This document shows, in pieces, positions 9,389 through 21,065 of a stretch of 64,000 bases of DNA. This stretch comes from Histomonas meleagridis (Eukaryota > Parabasalia > Tritrichomonadida > Dientamoebidae). The position numbers were made by a program, and so were the translations under genes. The notes beneath the pieces were generated by a model. The model saw only the letters and a list, made by a program, of their open reading frames with translations, was not told where the DNA came from and did no database searches. Position 1 is the stretch's first letter, and each line of letters starts with the position of its first letter. Where the stretch lies: the NCBI GenBank assembly GCA_020186115.1, contig WSYJ01000184.1, positions 310,001-374,000 of the forward strand. The letters run 5' to 3'.

Positions 9389-12300
9389 TTAAATATTTAC
9401 AAAGCTATTATCTTCTTTAAAGTCATCTGCGAATGGATCTTCTTTAATGTTTTCTGTAATCTTTCCAGTAGTGAATATATTTGTTGTTTCATCATTTCTT
9501 TCTTCTGATAAAACTACACTTTCTTCAATATTTCGTTTCTTTTTACGAACAAGAATTAATGTTACTATTACTATTGCTACAATAACAACAATCGCAATTG
9601 CAACACAAACTCCAATAATAATATCATTCTTATTATCATTAGTTTGTTCATAATCATATTGATAAAAAATAGTAAAGAAATCGGAATAAAAACTGATGTA
9701 TTTCGAAAATATAATAACTTTATATTCATAAAATATTTGTTTCGTATGTGTGAAAATTCCATTCGAATTAGAAATTGTATTCGATATGAATGAATTATAA
9801 AGTGTAACTGTTTGTGATAATGATATTGTATAAGTTAAAATGAATGAATGTGTCATCGTTACATTATATTGATATGAACTTGTGAAAGTATTCGATTGTG
9901 AATATGTATTTGTACTAAGAAATATAAATGGATGACATTCTTCAATCGTTGTTCCTCTACTAATAGAAAAACCACCAAATTTTCCATCTATATATGTATC
10001 AAGTGTCATTACTTTACTTAAATAAACATTAGAAAATGCATTTTCAGCAATGTTTGGTTCTACAACACCATAAAAATAAATACAATCCAAATTATAACAA
10101 TCAAGAAATGCGCCTTCTTCAATCAATTTTACATTTTCGCCAATGATAATTGTGTTTAACATAGAAATATATGAATTTGATAATTGTATTGTATAAGATG
10201 CTTTTACTGGTGCTTGTTGATAATAATATGGTGAATAAAATGCATATTTCCCAATAGTTATAACAGAATTTGGAATAAAGATATGTTGTATTGAATAACA
10301 ATATGAAAATGCAAAGGATCCAATAGAATTTACATTATTACCAATAATAACTTCAAATAAATTTTGATTAAATGAAAATGAATAATTCCCAATTGATATA
10401 ACAGAATTCGGTATTCGAAATGTTTCATTTGTAATACCATTCGGATATATTATAATTGTAGATATATTTTTATCATAAAGAATTCCATCATTTTCATAAT
10501 TAGAATAAATTTGATTATCATTAGATACTTTAATAATTTGAAGATTTAGACATAATAAAAAAGATGTCGAAGATATTGATGTTACTGAAGATGGAATTGT
10601 TATATTATTCAAATTATTACAATCACTAAATGCATGATCACCAATTGTTTTTAGTTTTTCTCCTAATATAACATTGTTTAAAAAATAACAATTATAAAAT
10701 GAATAATCATCAATTATTTCAACATTATTTACAACAATCGATGACAAATATGAATGACCTGCAAAAATATATTTCCCAATTGTTGTTACTGATTTTGGTA
10801 TTAGATATATACTATTTGGATGACCTTCTGGATATACAATAATTGTAGATATATCTTTATCATAAAGAATTCCATCATTTTCATGATTAGAATACTTTAA
10901 ATTATCTGATGAAACATTAATAATTTGAAGACTTATACATGATACAAAAGCATTTGAAGATATTGATGTAACTGATGCAGGAATTGTTATGTTGTTCATA
11001 TAAGAACAAGAACAAAATGCATAATCACCAATTGTTTCTAAATTTTCACTTAAGGTAACACTTTCCAAATAATAACATTCATAAAATGCATGGTCATTAA
11101 TTGAAATTACTGAATTTGGAATTTCAATATTTCTTAAATTAGTACAGTAAGCAAACACAAAGGTATTAATTGCTTTTATGTTTGCATCGAATTTAACAGT
11201 TTCCAAATGGTAACAATGACAAAGTGCATAAGCACCAATTGATATTATTTTAACACGAATATTGATAAAAGTAAAATAACAGTAACAAAATGCATAATCC
11301 CCAATTGAACGCAAAGGACCAGGAATTGAAGCTCCTATGTTAGAAAGTCCTGATGGATAAATTAAAATTGTTTTGATATCTTTATCATAAAGAATTCCAT
11401 CATTTTCATAATTAGAATACATTTGATTATCTAAAGAAACATTAATAACCTGAAGATTTCTACATGATACAAAAGCAAGTGATGATATTGATGTAACTGA
11501 TGCAGGAATTGTTATGTTATTTAAAGATGTACAATAACTAAACGCATAATCACTAATTGTTTCTATGTTTTCTCCTAATATAACAATTTCCAAATTCGTG
11601 CAATCATAAAATGCATGGTCATTAATTGAAAGGACTGAATTTAATATTTTAATCTCTTTTAAATTAGTACAACAAGCAAACGTATAAGAATCAATTACTT
11701 TGAGATTAGGTTCTATTACAACAGATTCTAAATTACTACAGTAACTAAATGCATAAGCACCAATTGAAACATATTTCGAAATATAAATTTCCCCTTCTTT
11801 ATCATAACCATAAAATGCATAATCTCCAAGCGAATCTACAGAATTAGGACGAGCAGTTTTTGGATTCATTAAAAGTGGAAAAATTATAACTTTTGTTAAA
11901 TTTTTATTATAAAGAATTCCATCATTTTCGTAGTTAGAATACATTTGATTATCTGAAGACACATAAATAAATTGAAGATTACGACATAATAAAAAAGCTG
12001 TAGAAGATATTGATGTAACCGAAGATGGAATTGTTATATTACTCAACGATGTACAATAACTAAATGAATATTCACCAATTATCTTCAAATTTTCTCCTAA
12101 TATAACAATTTCTAATCTGCTACATTCACTAAATGAATTGGAATTAATTGAAATTAATGAATTAGGAATTGAAATATTTTTCAAATTATAACAATAATAA
12201 AATGCATAATCGTTAATAGTTTCTAAATTTCGTCCAAATGTAACTGTTTCTAATTTATCACAATGATAAAATGCAGATTTATCGATGATTTTCAAATTAT

Positions 12301-12709
12301 CTCCAAGTATAACATTAATCATATTACTTGAATCAAATGCATTTTCACCAATAGAAATTACTGAATTCTTGATATCGATTGTTTGGAAATAAGAGTTTCG
12401 AAATATTTGATATGGAATATGTTTTATTTCACCATAAATTATGACGCGTTCAGCATAAGAATATAAATGCCATTTTTTTAATTCTCTATATTTGGTTAAT
12501 GTGAGTGTTTTTGTTGTATCATCAAATACTTCAAATCCATGAATGAAAAATATTGAAAGAATTATAAAACTAAAGAATTTTTCTTTTTTACACAAAAAAT
12601 TATTCCATAGCCTCTGTGAAATAAAATTGATTTTATTTAATAATAAAAAAATAAGTAAAATTATCGATGAGATAAAAATGTTGATTTTGTAATAAAACAA
12701 CTTAAGCAT
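9389..12709 (-). CDS. BspA-like leucine-rich-repeat surface protein (start uncertain)
   Basis: A long series of about 23-residue BspA/TpLRR repeats (pattern SIGDYAFxxCxxLxxITIPSSVTSI) covers most of the protein. Blocks around YSNYENDGILYDKDI recur several times. A Ser/Thr-rich juxtamembrane region follows, then one transmembrane helix (IIIGVCVAIAIVVIVAIVIV), a basic stop-transfer KKKR and a 47-residue cytosolic tail with EDPFADDF and a Tyr-less acidic end. Such proteins are surface adhesins or receptors in trichomonads. The open frame extends to 13024 but begins without ATG. I chose the in-frame ATG at 12709 (about 1106 residues), followed by a hydrophobic segment; ATGs at 12742 and 12829 are alternatives. 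A second hydrophobic stretch (FFSFIILSIFFIHGFE) just before the repeats looks like the real signal peptide but has no Met. Confidence 0.8.
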   Translation of the reverse strand: MLKLFYYKINIFISSIILLIFLLLNKINFISQRLWNNFLCKKEKFFSFIILSIFFIHGFEVFDDTTKTLTLTKYRELKKWHLYSYAERVIIYGEIKHIPYQIFRNSYFQTIDIKNSVISIGENAFDSSNMINVILGDNLKIIDKSAFYHCDKLETVTFGRNLETINDYAFYYCYNLKNISIPNSLISINSNSFSECSRLEIVILGENLKIIGEYSFSYCTSLSNITIPSSVTSISSTAFLLCRNLQFIYVSSDNQMYSNYENDGILYNKNLTKVIIFPLLMNPKTARPNSVDSLGDYAFYGYDKEGEIYISKYVSIGAYAFSYCSNLESVVIEPNLKVIDSYTFACCTNLKEIKILNSVLSINDHAFYDCTNLEIVILGENIETISDYAFSYCTSLNNITIPASVTSISSLAFVSCRNLQVINVSLDNQMYSNYENDGILYDKDIKTILIYPSGLSNIGASIPGPLRSIGDYAFCYCYFTFINIRVKIISIGAYALCHCYHLETVKFDANIKAINTFVFAYCTNLRNIEIPNSVISINDHAFYECYYLESVTLSENLETIGDYAFCSCSYMNNITIPASVTSISSNAFVSCISLQIINVSSDNLKYSNHENDGILYDKDISTIIVYPEGHPNSIYLIPKSVTTIGKYIFAGHSYLSSIVVNNVEIIDDYSFYNCYFLNNVILGEKLKTIGDHAFSDCNNLNNITIPSSVTSISSTSFLLCLNLQIIKVSNDNQIYSNYENDGILYDKNISTIIIYPNGITNETFRIPNSVISIGNYSFSFNQNLFEVIIGNNVNSIGSFAFSYCYSIQHIFIPNSVITIGKYAFYSPYYYQQAPVKASYTIQLSNSYISMLNTIIIGENVKLIEEGAFLDCYNLDCIYFYGVVEPNIAENAFSNVYLSKVMTLDTYIDGKFGGFSISRGTTIEECHPFIFLSTNTYSQSNTFTSSYQYNVTMTHSFILTYTISLSQTVTLYNSFISNTISNSNGIFTHTKQIFYEYKVIIFSKYISFYSDFFTIFYQYDYEQTNDNKNDIIIGVCVAIAIVVIVAIVIVTLILVRKKKRNIEESVVLSEERNDETTNIFTTGKITENIKEDPFADDFKEDNSFVNI

Positions 12710-13537
12710 GAAATATAAGATACGCGTGGATTCTCTATTCATGTTAATGTGTCGAAGATATCGTTTCAAATGTAATTTTGTATTTAAATTAAACGGTAAC
12801 AAGAATGTGTAAAAAGTTTTAATAGGCATGAGATGATTACATTTTTTGTGCAAATGTAAATGAATGATGTCACTTGTATTTATGATATCATTATAATTTT
12901 CATGATTGAAATCGAGATTTTGATCCACAAAAACACTTGTTTCATTAATTGTTGATGATCTAGAAGCAAGCTGAGTGTGGTTATCAGTGCGTGATATAAC
13001 AGACAACAAGAAAAGGTAAAGCAAGTTTTATGTGGTTTATAACGATTTTTTTGTAACATTTCGATAGTGAATTACACTTATTGAATTTGAATTTTGAAAA
13101 TTTTACTAGTCCAACTGTACTTTCAATTTTCTTCGTAAATAATTGAAATTTTTTTTTGTTAGGCTCGAGCCGAATTAATAGTCAATTTGAATTGAATTTG
13201 AAAGCACTTGAACTTCTCTGCCGATACGAATTTCACTGATTTACATAGATTTAAGGTCGTGACATGTCGTATATGATTATTTTTTGTTGTATTTTGTCAT
13301 AAAAATTTACATTGCAAGTTTTTGAAAACTTTATTTTATAATAGTTTATTTACGAGGGCAAAAACTTTTGTATAACTTACACGTAGACTTTTTGAGAGTA
13401 AAATACACTTTTTGAATGTTGTGCTGTGAAGTACGATTCGTCATAAATTATGAAAAGACATCGAAAAATTATTAATTAAAAACAAACAAAAATATAATTA
13501 TCTAGATTTATTATCATTATAATCAGTAAAATAAAAA

Positions 13538-15997
13538 TCAAAGTTTTTCATCACTGTTCATGATGACGTTATTATCTGCTGTTGTCACTATGTATTCACA
13601 AGCTGATGAATTTTCTTCATCAATAGATACAGACCCTCTCAAAAAGAAATAAACAAAAATACCAATGCCAACCAACACCAAAGCCACTACAACCACTATT
13701 ATAGAAATTAAACTATTAGACAAGTAAAAATTGTTGTTATTTTCGGTGTATATATTTAAATAAGTAATAAAATAAACAATTGAATTCGTTTTGATGTAAG
13801 TTTCAACATAATCAATGAATATTACTTCGTTTTGGTATATGACTGTTGGTATGCTATTATTGAGATATGAAATTGTTGGCGAAAACTTAGAAATTGTACT
13901 TATGTATGAATAACTTAAAATAAATTCATTTATATAACTCATTACGTATGAAGGCGAAACATTAAATGAATAAGAAATTATTAATTTATTCGTAAATGTA
14001 AATGTATTTGATGATATAAATGAATTCGATTGTGTAAATTCCATTGTTCGTAATGGTAAACATTCGTTTGATGATGTTTTTACTGTTAAATTACCAAATG
14101 TTTCATTTAAATATTTATTATATGTTATAACATAATTAGTTTTAACATTTGCAAATGCATTTTCACAAATTTTTGGTTCAATATTTCCGAAAAAGTAAAT
14201 ACATTTCAAATTTGTACAATTTGCAAATGCTTCATCTTTAATTATTTGGATATGTTCTTGCAATTTTATATTTTCCATTTGATAACAATTGCAAAATGAT
14301 TTTATACCAATAATTCGTAATGAATTCGGTAATGGTATATTATTTAATTTATAACAATCACTAAATACATAATCTGAAATTTCATAAATATTTTCATTTA
14401 AATAAATAGTTTCCATATTATAACATAAACCAAATGTACCTTCATCAATAATTGTAATATTGTTAGGTAATATAATATTATTTAAATTATTACAACCATA
14501 AAATGAATATTTACCAATGACTTTAATGTTATCACAGAATTTTACATATGTTAAATTGAAACATTGTGAAAATGTACAATTGCCAATAATTGTAACCGAA
14601 TTAGGAATTTCAATCTCTTTCAAATTATAACAACTTTGAAATGAGTTATCGCCAATAACACTTAAATTATTTCCAAATTTTACTTCTGTTAAATTATAAC
14701 ATTCTAAAAATGCTGCATAACCAATTTGTTTTACTGAATTAGGAATTTCTATAAAGTTTAATGATAAACATCCACAAAATGAATAATTACCTAACACTTC
14801 GATACTATTGCCTAATGTAACATTAATTAAATTTTTGCAATAACTAAATGAATATTGTCCTAAAACTTTAACTGAATTCGAAACTTTAACATATAACAAA
14901 TTGGTACATCTAAAAAAAGCCCTATTTCCCACTTCTGTCACTGTATCTGGAATTTCTATAAAGTTTAAGTTACTGCACATTTCAAATGCTGAATCTCCAA
15001 TGGAATTTAGTGTGTTAAGTAACGTAACATTTATTAAATTTTCGCAATTATAAAAAGTATAACGATTGATAGTTTCCATATTCTTACTTAAAACTACAGA
15101 TTTAAGTTCAGTACATTCATAAAATAAACGATTGCCAGTGTAATTAACTGAATTCGGTAAAATAATCGATTTCAAACTTGTACACTGAGTAAACACACTG
15201 CTAGCAATTGTTTGTAAATTAGAATTATCTTCAAATTCAACTGTTTCAAGATTACGACATAGTCCAAATGAAGACATATTAATCATAATGAGAGATGAAG
15301 GAAATATTAAATTCGTTAAAGAACTGCATAATGAAAATGCTTGTTCTCCGATAACCTTTAGGTTTTTACTAAAAGTTACACTTGTTAAGAAAACACATGA
15401 AGAAAACGCATATTGATTAATAACAGTAACAGAGTCTGGAAGAGTAATTGTGCTTAAGAATGTGCATTGAATAAATAAGGAAAAATTAATTTCTTTTAAA
15501 TGCTTACTAAGACTAATTTCTTTCAAATTAGTACAAAAGCCAAATGAAAACATGCCAATGCTTTCAACATAATTAGGCATATCAAACGTGGAAAGGCTAA
15601 TGCAACTTAGAAATACATAGTTTTCAATTGTGGTAAGATTGGAAAGAATTGTCATGTTTTCTAAATTAGAACAGTCTGAAAATGATGAAGATCCGATCTT
15701 TTTAACACCTTTCCCGATCAAAACCGTTTTTAACGAAGAACAAGAAGAAAACGAATATTCACAAATTTCTTGAACTGAATCTCCAATAACTACATTATCA
15801 AGACTTGACCATTGATAAAAAGCACTATTTCCAATGCTGATGACACCCTCATAAATTTGAAGATTTTTAATTCCTGTAGAAGTATATTCATTTGCTTCAA
15901 TATATGTATTGTTTGAAATAATAAGAGTGTCACTGGGCGGATCAGAACCATTGTTTATATTTGCTCTTATGTAAATGAAAAACAATAGAAAGAGCAT
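13538..15997 (-). CDS. BspA-like leucine-rich-repeat surface protein
   Basis: A second BspA-type protein (about 819 residues), paralogous to the upstream-numbered neighbour and in the same orientation. It has a signal peptide from Met (MLFLLFFIYIRANI), then about 25 repeats of the form IPNSVKxIGxxAFxxCxNLxxVxxGxNL, a Ser/Thr-rich region with many FTxSNSF-like stretches, one transmembrane helix (LISIIVVVVALVLVGIGIFV) and a short acidic cytosolic tail ending NSDEKL. The open frame runs nine codons further to 16024 but starts with TTG; the ATG at 15997 gives a clean signal peptide. A weak TCATTGA lies 28 nt upstream. Likely a cell-surface adhesin or receptor; the ligand is unknown. Confidence 0.88.
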   Translation of the reverse strand: MLFLLFFIYIRANINNGSDPPSDTLIISNNTYIEANEYTSTGIKNLQIYEGVISIGNSAFYQWSSLDNVVIGDSVQEICEYSFSSCSSLKTVLIGKGVKKIGSSSFSDCSNLENMTILSNLTTIENYVFLSCISLSTFDMPNYVESIGMFSFGFCTNLKEISLSKHLKEINFSLFIQCTFLSTITLPDSVTVINQYAFSSCVFLTSVTFSKNLKVIGEQAFSLCSSLTNLIFPSSLIMINMSSFGLCRNLETVEFEDNSNLQTIASSVFTQCTSLKSIILPNSVNYTGNRLFYECTELKSVVLSKNMETINRYTFYNCENLINVTLLNTLNSIGDSAFEMCSNLNFIEIPDTVTEVGNRAFFRCTNLLYVKVSNSVKVLGQYSFSYCKNLINVTLGNSIEVLGNYSFCGCLSLNFIEIPNSVKQIGYAAFLECYNLTEVKFGNNLSVIGDNSFQSCYNLKEIEIPNSVTIIGNCTFSQCFNLTYVKFCDNIKVIGKYSFYGCNNLNNIILPNNITIIDEGTFGLCYNMETIYLNENIYEISDYVFSDCYKLNNIPLPNSLRIIGIKSFCNCYQMENIKLQEHIQIIKDEAFANCTNLKCIYFFGNIEPKICENAFANVKTNYVITYNKYLNETFGNLTVKTSSNECLPLRTMEFTQSNSFISSNTFTFTNKLIISYSFNVSPSYVMSYINEFILSYSYISTISKFSPTISYLNNSIPTVIYQNEVIFIDYVETYIKTNSIVYFITYLNIYTENNNNFYLSNSLISIIVVVVALVLVGIGIFVYFFLRGSVSIDEENSSACEYIVTTADNNVIMNSDEKL

Positions 15998-17428
15998 CGA
16001 TAATTTTGGTTGTTTTCTATTCAATGAGAATATTTTTGGAGACCGTTTATTGGTTTACAGCGCACATTCAATTCTTCATCCAATCATCGCACACACATTA
16101 ATGTGCTTTTCTTAACTTTTAAATTTATTTTTATGCAACCTGAAAAAAGAAGAAATTATATGCAAAATATTTTCAATGAAAAGGATAATTTTTCAAATTT
16201 GAAGTATTCAACAAAATTAATATATAGATTAAAATATTTTGATAAGAAACATTATTTCACATGATATTCATTGATGCTTATTGTATTCAGGTGATATGTC
16301 GCATGATATTATTCTTAAAAATGAAAAGTGGTTGCATAAAAATTTTTACAACGATAGAATTGAATGAATAAAAAATCATCGGATTTATATTCAAAAACTG
16401 AAGTGTTTCGGAAAATCTTTCTTCAACCACTTTATTCGAGGAATCGTATTTTCATAGCATAACGGTCGTTTTCATTGAATTATTGTATAGTTTATGCTTT
16501 CAAATTCTTTGTTTTTTTCCGATAAGTGACTCTTTACACCAAGTGAAATTAAATTAATAAAATTGAATGCAATTGTCGTTTTGCATTGATCAAAATTGAA
16601 TGTAAAAATTCAATTTCATAAATCATCTTGTAGATCAAAGATCGAAAGAATTTCATTATCGTATCAATCATAATTACGTGAACTTTGTTTGTGTGAATAA
16701 AATCAAATATATATTTCGAATATTAATATAAATGCAGCAAAAAATCGTCTATTAATACAGATGAAATAGATATAATAAAAATTTTGTTGAATTATAATTT
16801 GATTAAAAATATGTGTGAATCGTTTAATAAGTATCTTTTTTCCTGAATATATTATATATTTATTATGAAATAAATAGCATATGTGATATCACATGTTCTG
16901 AAATTAGAGAAAAAAAAATTAAGATTAAAAATTTCGTTGTCAAATAAATAGTAATTATCATAAAAAATAAATATAAGTTGATTATTCATCGAGTGGGTCT
17001 ATGTGTGTCAGTGTGTATATTCATAAATAGTAAGATTAGTCATATGTAATTAGGGATAAGATATAATTTTATCACTTTGGTTTTAGTCAACTTATATAGC
17101 AAAATAAAAAGTTCATATAATTATCACATATAAGCAAATATCAAAATCTACATTTCTGATTTCATTTAATTTTTCGAAATAGTAGTGTGAATGATAACAA
17201 ACTACTATTATATTGTGTGAATAATATCAAATAATAAATAAATAGTAGTGTAAATTGTATTTAAATCAGTGATTTAATACATTAAATAAATTTTTTATAA
17301 GTTTTTATTATTATTTATGCTAATATCAGGATTATTGATATAATATTATCACTATTATATATATTATTATTATTATTATATATATTATTACTATTATATA
17401 TATTATTACTATTTAGTAATATTTTATT
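15998..17428. other. Intergenic flank left of the actin-like array
   Basis: About 1.4 kb of AT-rich sequence with no ORF of coding character. It is not part of the tandem unit; homology to the repeats begins only at 17429. It contains a short simple-sequence tract listed separately. Confidence 0.5.
17335..17418. repeat. (TAT/ATT)n simple-sequence tract
   Basis: Repeated TATTATTAT and TATATATTATTACT stretches for about 80 bases, ending 10 bases before the tandem array starts. A slippage-prone tract at the array border. Confidence 0.7.
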
Positions 17429-18170
17429 AAATTTAAAAGTATTATTATACATTTTATTGACTGTATTAGAACACAAAGAAACAAAGATTATATTTTTAAA
17501 TTATAATTCATATTTGTTACAAATATATAAAATTTTATGCTTTTTTATTACAAAAAATGCAATTTTTCTCACTAAACGTTAAAATAATAAATAATAAATT
17601 TTTGAGTAATCAATAATAAATAAAACAAATGAATTAAATAAATAGAAGAATCAAAATTTAAATTTTTGAAATTTGCTGCCACTTTTTTGATAAACCATAC
17701 AAAAATTTTGCAAATTCAAGAGAATTAATTCTGATTTAAAAAACACCAGAAAGTATTTGATTAGCCAATTTTTTTATTTAATGGCTATTTCAGTTATTGT
17801 TACAACATTTTTTTTTCTGAAATAACTAATGATAATCAAAAACAGTCCAATTATCTTATTTACAAGGAAATAAGTGATAACAAAGGACATAATTTAAGTT
17901 TTTTATACTCTATTATTTGAAATTTTTAATTTTTAATTTTTCATATTTTACATATATTCTAGAAAATGAATCAATACATGATTTCCTTTTATTGTTATTA
18001 TATTTTTTCCTATTTAAATCAATTATTATGTGAATTTCTAAGAAATTAAATTATAATTAAATTTATTCTTTGTAATTAAATATTAATAACATCTCATATA
18101 TAATTATTTTTCATAACAAAAACAAATATAAAAAGAAAAAAAAAATTAGTTAAATCAATTGTTTATTGAT

Positions 18171-19265
18171 TTAATGAATTACTTCAGCACCATTTTCTTC
18201 ATATTCATTACGTGTGATGAAATTTTCTTCATTTGCAGCTATTTGTGCACCTCCTAACCAAGCTTCATAACCACGTAAACTATTAGAAACAGAATAAATA
18301 TTTACATTTGTACCTTCAGGAGCAAGATTTATAATTTCATTTTTTAATCGATCACTTAAACCAGGTAATTTTGTAGATGAACCAGATAAAAATATATTAT
18401 TAAATAATATATTTTGAACATTAGAATCACAACTTGTAATTGAATCATAAACGACTTGTTGTAAGCTTTGATGAGTAGAACCATTAATTAGTGGATTAAA
18501 TAAACATTCAGTTGATTGAAATCTTTCAGAATTTAATGTGATTGTTTGATTATTTGGTAAAATATAATTTATTTTACAATCATTTGTCGTTAATGATTTA
18601 ATTAATTCCTGTGTATAATTTATTGTTACGTAACAATAATTTTCTTTAATGTTACGAACAATTTCTTCTTTTTTGAAACTTCCTTCTTCAATTAATGAAT
18701 TTAAACCAATTAAATTATAAAGATAAGTAGTAATATCATGACCACCAAAATTAATAAATTTTTTACCTATTTGAATAATATTATTATTAATGATTGGTAT
18801 TATTTGTATAATACCATCACCAAATTCAATGCTTGTTCCTGTTGTAACACCGTTTGCATAAAGTGATAATAACGGTTGATATGCAACACAAATTTTAGAA
18901 GCATTATATTTTTCAAAAAAAATTTCTAGAATTTTTTCTTCATCTTCTTCTTCATTTGATATTGAATTTGTGAGAATAACTGAATATTGATTTGATGGAA
19001 TATTTAAATTATTATAAATTTCTGTCCAAATTTTTTTTTTTTCATCCCAATTGATTATTGTGCCTCTTTCAATTGGATATGATAAATTTAAAGAATTTAA
19101 ATCTTCATTGAATAGATTGTTTCCGATATAAATTTCATTGATATTTGAATATGATCTGCCGATAATTGTTCTAATAATTGATGCTGGTATTGTAGACCCA
19201 GCATAACCTGATTTGCAGGAGAAAGTACCATTATCAATAACAACTGATAAAATTTCTTCAGACAT
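18171..19265 (-). CDS. Divergent actin-like protein, array copy 1 (only intact frame)
   Basis: The 364-residue product aligns by eye to actin along its whole length. VIDNGTFSCKSGYAG (9-23) matches the first phosphate loop, YPIERGTIINWD (63-74), CVAYQPLLSLYANG (126-139, keeping the Gln130 equivalent of actin Gln137), EFGDG (147-151) in place of DSGDG, INFGGHDITTYL, EEIVRNIKENYCYV, ILPNNQTITLNSERF, FLSGSSTKLPGLSDRL (292-307) and YEAWLGGAQIAA. The subdomain 2 D-loop is essentially absent: GRSYSNINEIYIGN replaces a segment about eight residues longer in actin. The C-terminus ends EVIH, without actin's KCF. Nucleotide binding seems possible; conventional filament contacts do not. Residues 75-78 read EKKK because a T12 run replaces the sequence coding for DMEK in other copies. 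TCATTTT lies 9 nt before the ATG. Confidence 0.88.
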   Translation of the reverse strand: MSEEILSVVIDNGTFSCKSGYAGSTIPASIIRTIIGRSYSNINEIYIGNNLFNEDLNSLNLSYPIERGTIINWDEKKKIWTEIYNNLNIPSNQYSVILTNSISNEEEDEEKILEIFFEKYNASKICVAYQPLLSLYANGVTTGTSIEFGDGIIQIIPIINNNIIQIGKKFINFGGHDITTYLYNLIGLNSLIEEGSFKKEEIVRNIKENYCYVTINYTQELIKSLTTNDCKINYILPNNQTITLNSERFQSTECLFNPLINGSTHQSLQQVVYDSITSCDSNVQNILFNNIFLSGSSTKLPGLSDRLKNEIINLAPEGTNVNIYSVSNSLRGYEAWLGGAQIAANEENFITRNEYEENGAEVIH

Positions 19266-21065
19266 TAATAAAATGAAGTAATATATTTAGATCAAAATTT
19301 TTATTCAATCTCAATTAAATACCCTTTCAAATTTCAAAATTTTCCAACAAAATAAACCGTATAGAGTTAACAATTTTTTAATTTAAAATTTGCCATAAGT
19401 GAATTTCATGGCAAAAGCTGAAACTAGTTAACATTTCCTTAACTTTTTTTTTTAAAGTGGATAAATTTTAGTAATTAAAGAATTTATTAATCAAAATAAT
19501 GTAAAAAAACTAAGTATTATATACAAACACCAAAAATTTATCCAAAATATAAGCATTCTATATTGATATAAATGTCATATCAAGGTTTTGTTAAAATTGT
19601 TCTTACCAATTTTCTGGAAAGCAATTTTTCAGTAAATCAGCTGATTCGCAAGTTGATTTTCAAATTTTCAATTTTTATTTGGATGAATTATAGTTATTAA
19701 TAAATGATTTTAAAAGAATTATATTTTATTTTTAAATCAAAATATATACAACCTAATATAAAAAAAAGAAAAAAAAGATTTTTTTTGGTGTTTAAGCTTT
19801 TTGATCGTTTTGAATTCAATTTTTCAAATGATTAGACCATTTATAAATTCAAATAAATTTTTTTCTTTAATGATATTTTGGTAAGATTATATTTAAGTTT
19901 TTACAAGATTTCATGAATTAAATCTCTTTTACTCCATTATTAGAAATATAGTGTTTTCCAGAAAGCTAACAAAATATCACAAACTGTTACTGAAGAACAG
20001 CTCTTTGATGTTTGTTATAATAAATTTTTAATTTGAAAAGGAAAAAATATTAATTTATCAAATAAATCTCGATGGTAAATATTTTTTATACGAAAAGATT
20101 GCAAAATATAGCATTATATGGTTAAAAATGGATTATCATTGAAAAAAATATTACAGGATTTGAAGTTTTAGGAACTCTTTTTATGATTACAATTTCATCA
20201 AAATTAATTTTGATTTAACAATTTTTTAAACATAAACAAATTTAAAAGTATTATTATACATTTTATTGACTGTATTAGAACACAAAGAAACAAAGATTAT
20301 ATTTTTTAAATTATAATTCATATTTGTTACAAATATATAAAATTTTATGCTTTTTTATTACAAAAAATGCAATTTTTTTTTTTTTCTCACTAAACGTTAA
20401 AATAATAAATAATAAATTTTTGAGTAATCAATAATAAATAAAACAAATGAATTAAATAAATAGAAGAATCAAAATTTAAATTTTTGAAATTTGCTGCCAC
20501 TTTTTTGATAAACCATACAAAAATTTTGAATTTTATAAATAGGTTTATATGCTTTACAAAAAAATGTTTCCATAGATGTCAACTATAATTACAAGATAAT
20601 CCTACAAATTCAAGAGAATTAATTCTGATTTAAAAACACCAGAAAGTATTTGATTAGCCAATTTTTTTATTTAATGGCTATTTCAGTTATTGTTACAACA
20701 TTTTTTTTTCTGAAATAACTAATGATAATCAAAAAACAGTCCAATTATCTTATTTACAAGGAAATAAGTGATAACAAAGGACATAATTTAAGTTTTTATA
20801 CTCTATTATTTGAAATTTTTTTTTTTTTTTTTTTCATATTTTACATATATTCTAGAAAATGAATCAATACATGATTTCCTTTTATTGTTATTATATTTTT
20901 TCCTATTTAAATCAATTATTATGTGAATTTCTAAGAAATTAAATTATAATTAAATTTATTCTTTGTAATTAAATATTAATAACATCTCATATATAATTAT
21001 TTTTCATAACAAAAACAAATATAAAAAGAAAAAAAAAAAATTAGTTAAATCAATTGTTTATTGAT
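19266..21065. repeat. Array spacer 1 (1.80 kb, shortened)
   Basis: Non-coding spacer between copies 1 and 2. Compared with the full spacers it lacks about 140 bases after 19706 (the segment with ATATATATAATAAATATAAG that is present at 22603-22740). It also has a T13 run at 20373-20385 where others have T5, and a T19 run at 20816-20834 replacing AAT-interrupted sequence of equal length. Confidence 0.8.
19270..19276 (-). promoter_or_regulatory. Inr (TCATTTT) before the actin-like genes
   Basis: TCATTTT on the minus strand, its A 9 nt before ATG. The same motif and spacing precede every one of the nine gene copies, so each unit carries its own candidate core promoter. Confidence 0.55.

Noticed and set aside
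17335-17418. TA/TAT tract as an element terminus
   Set aside because: Simple sequence only; no inverted partner at the other end of the array.
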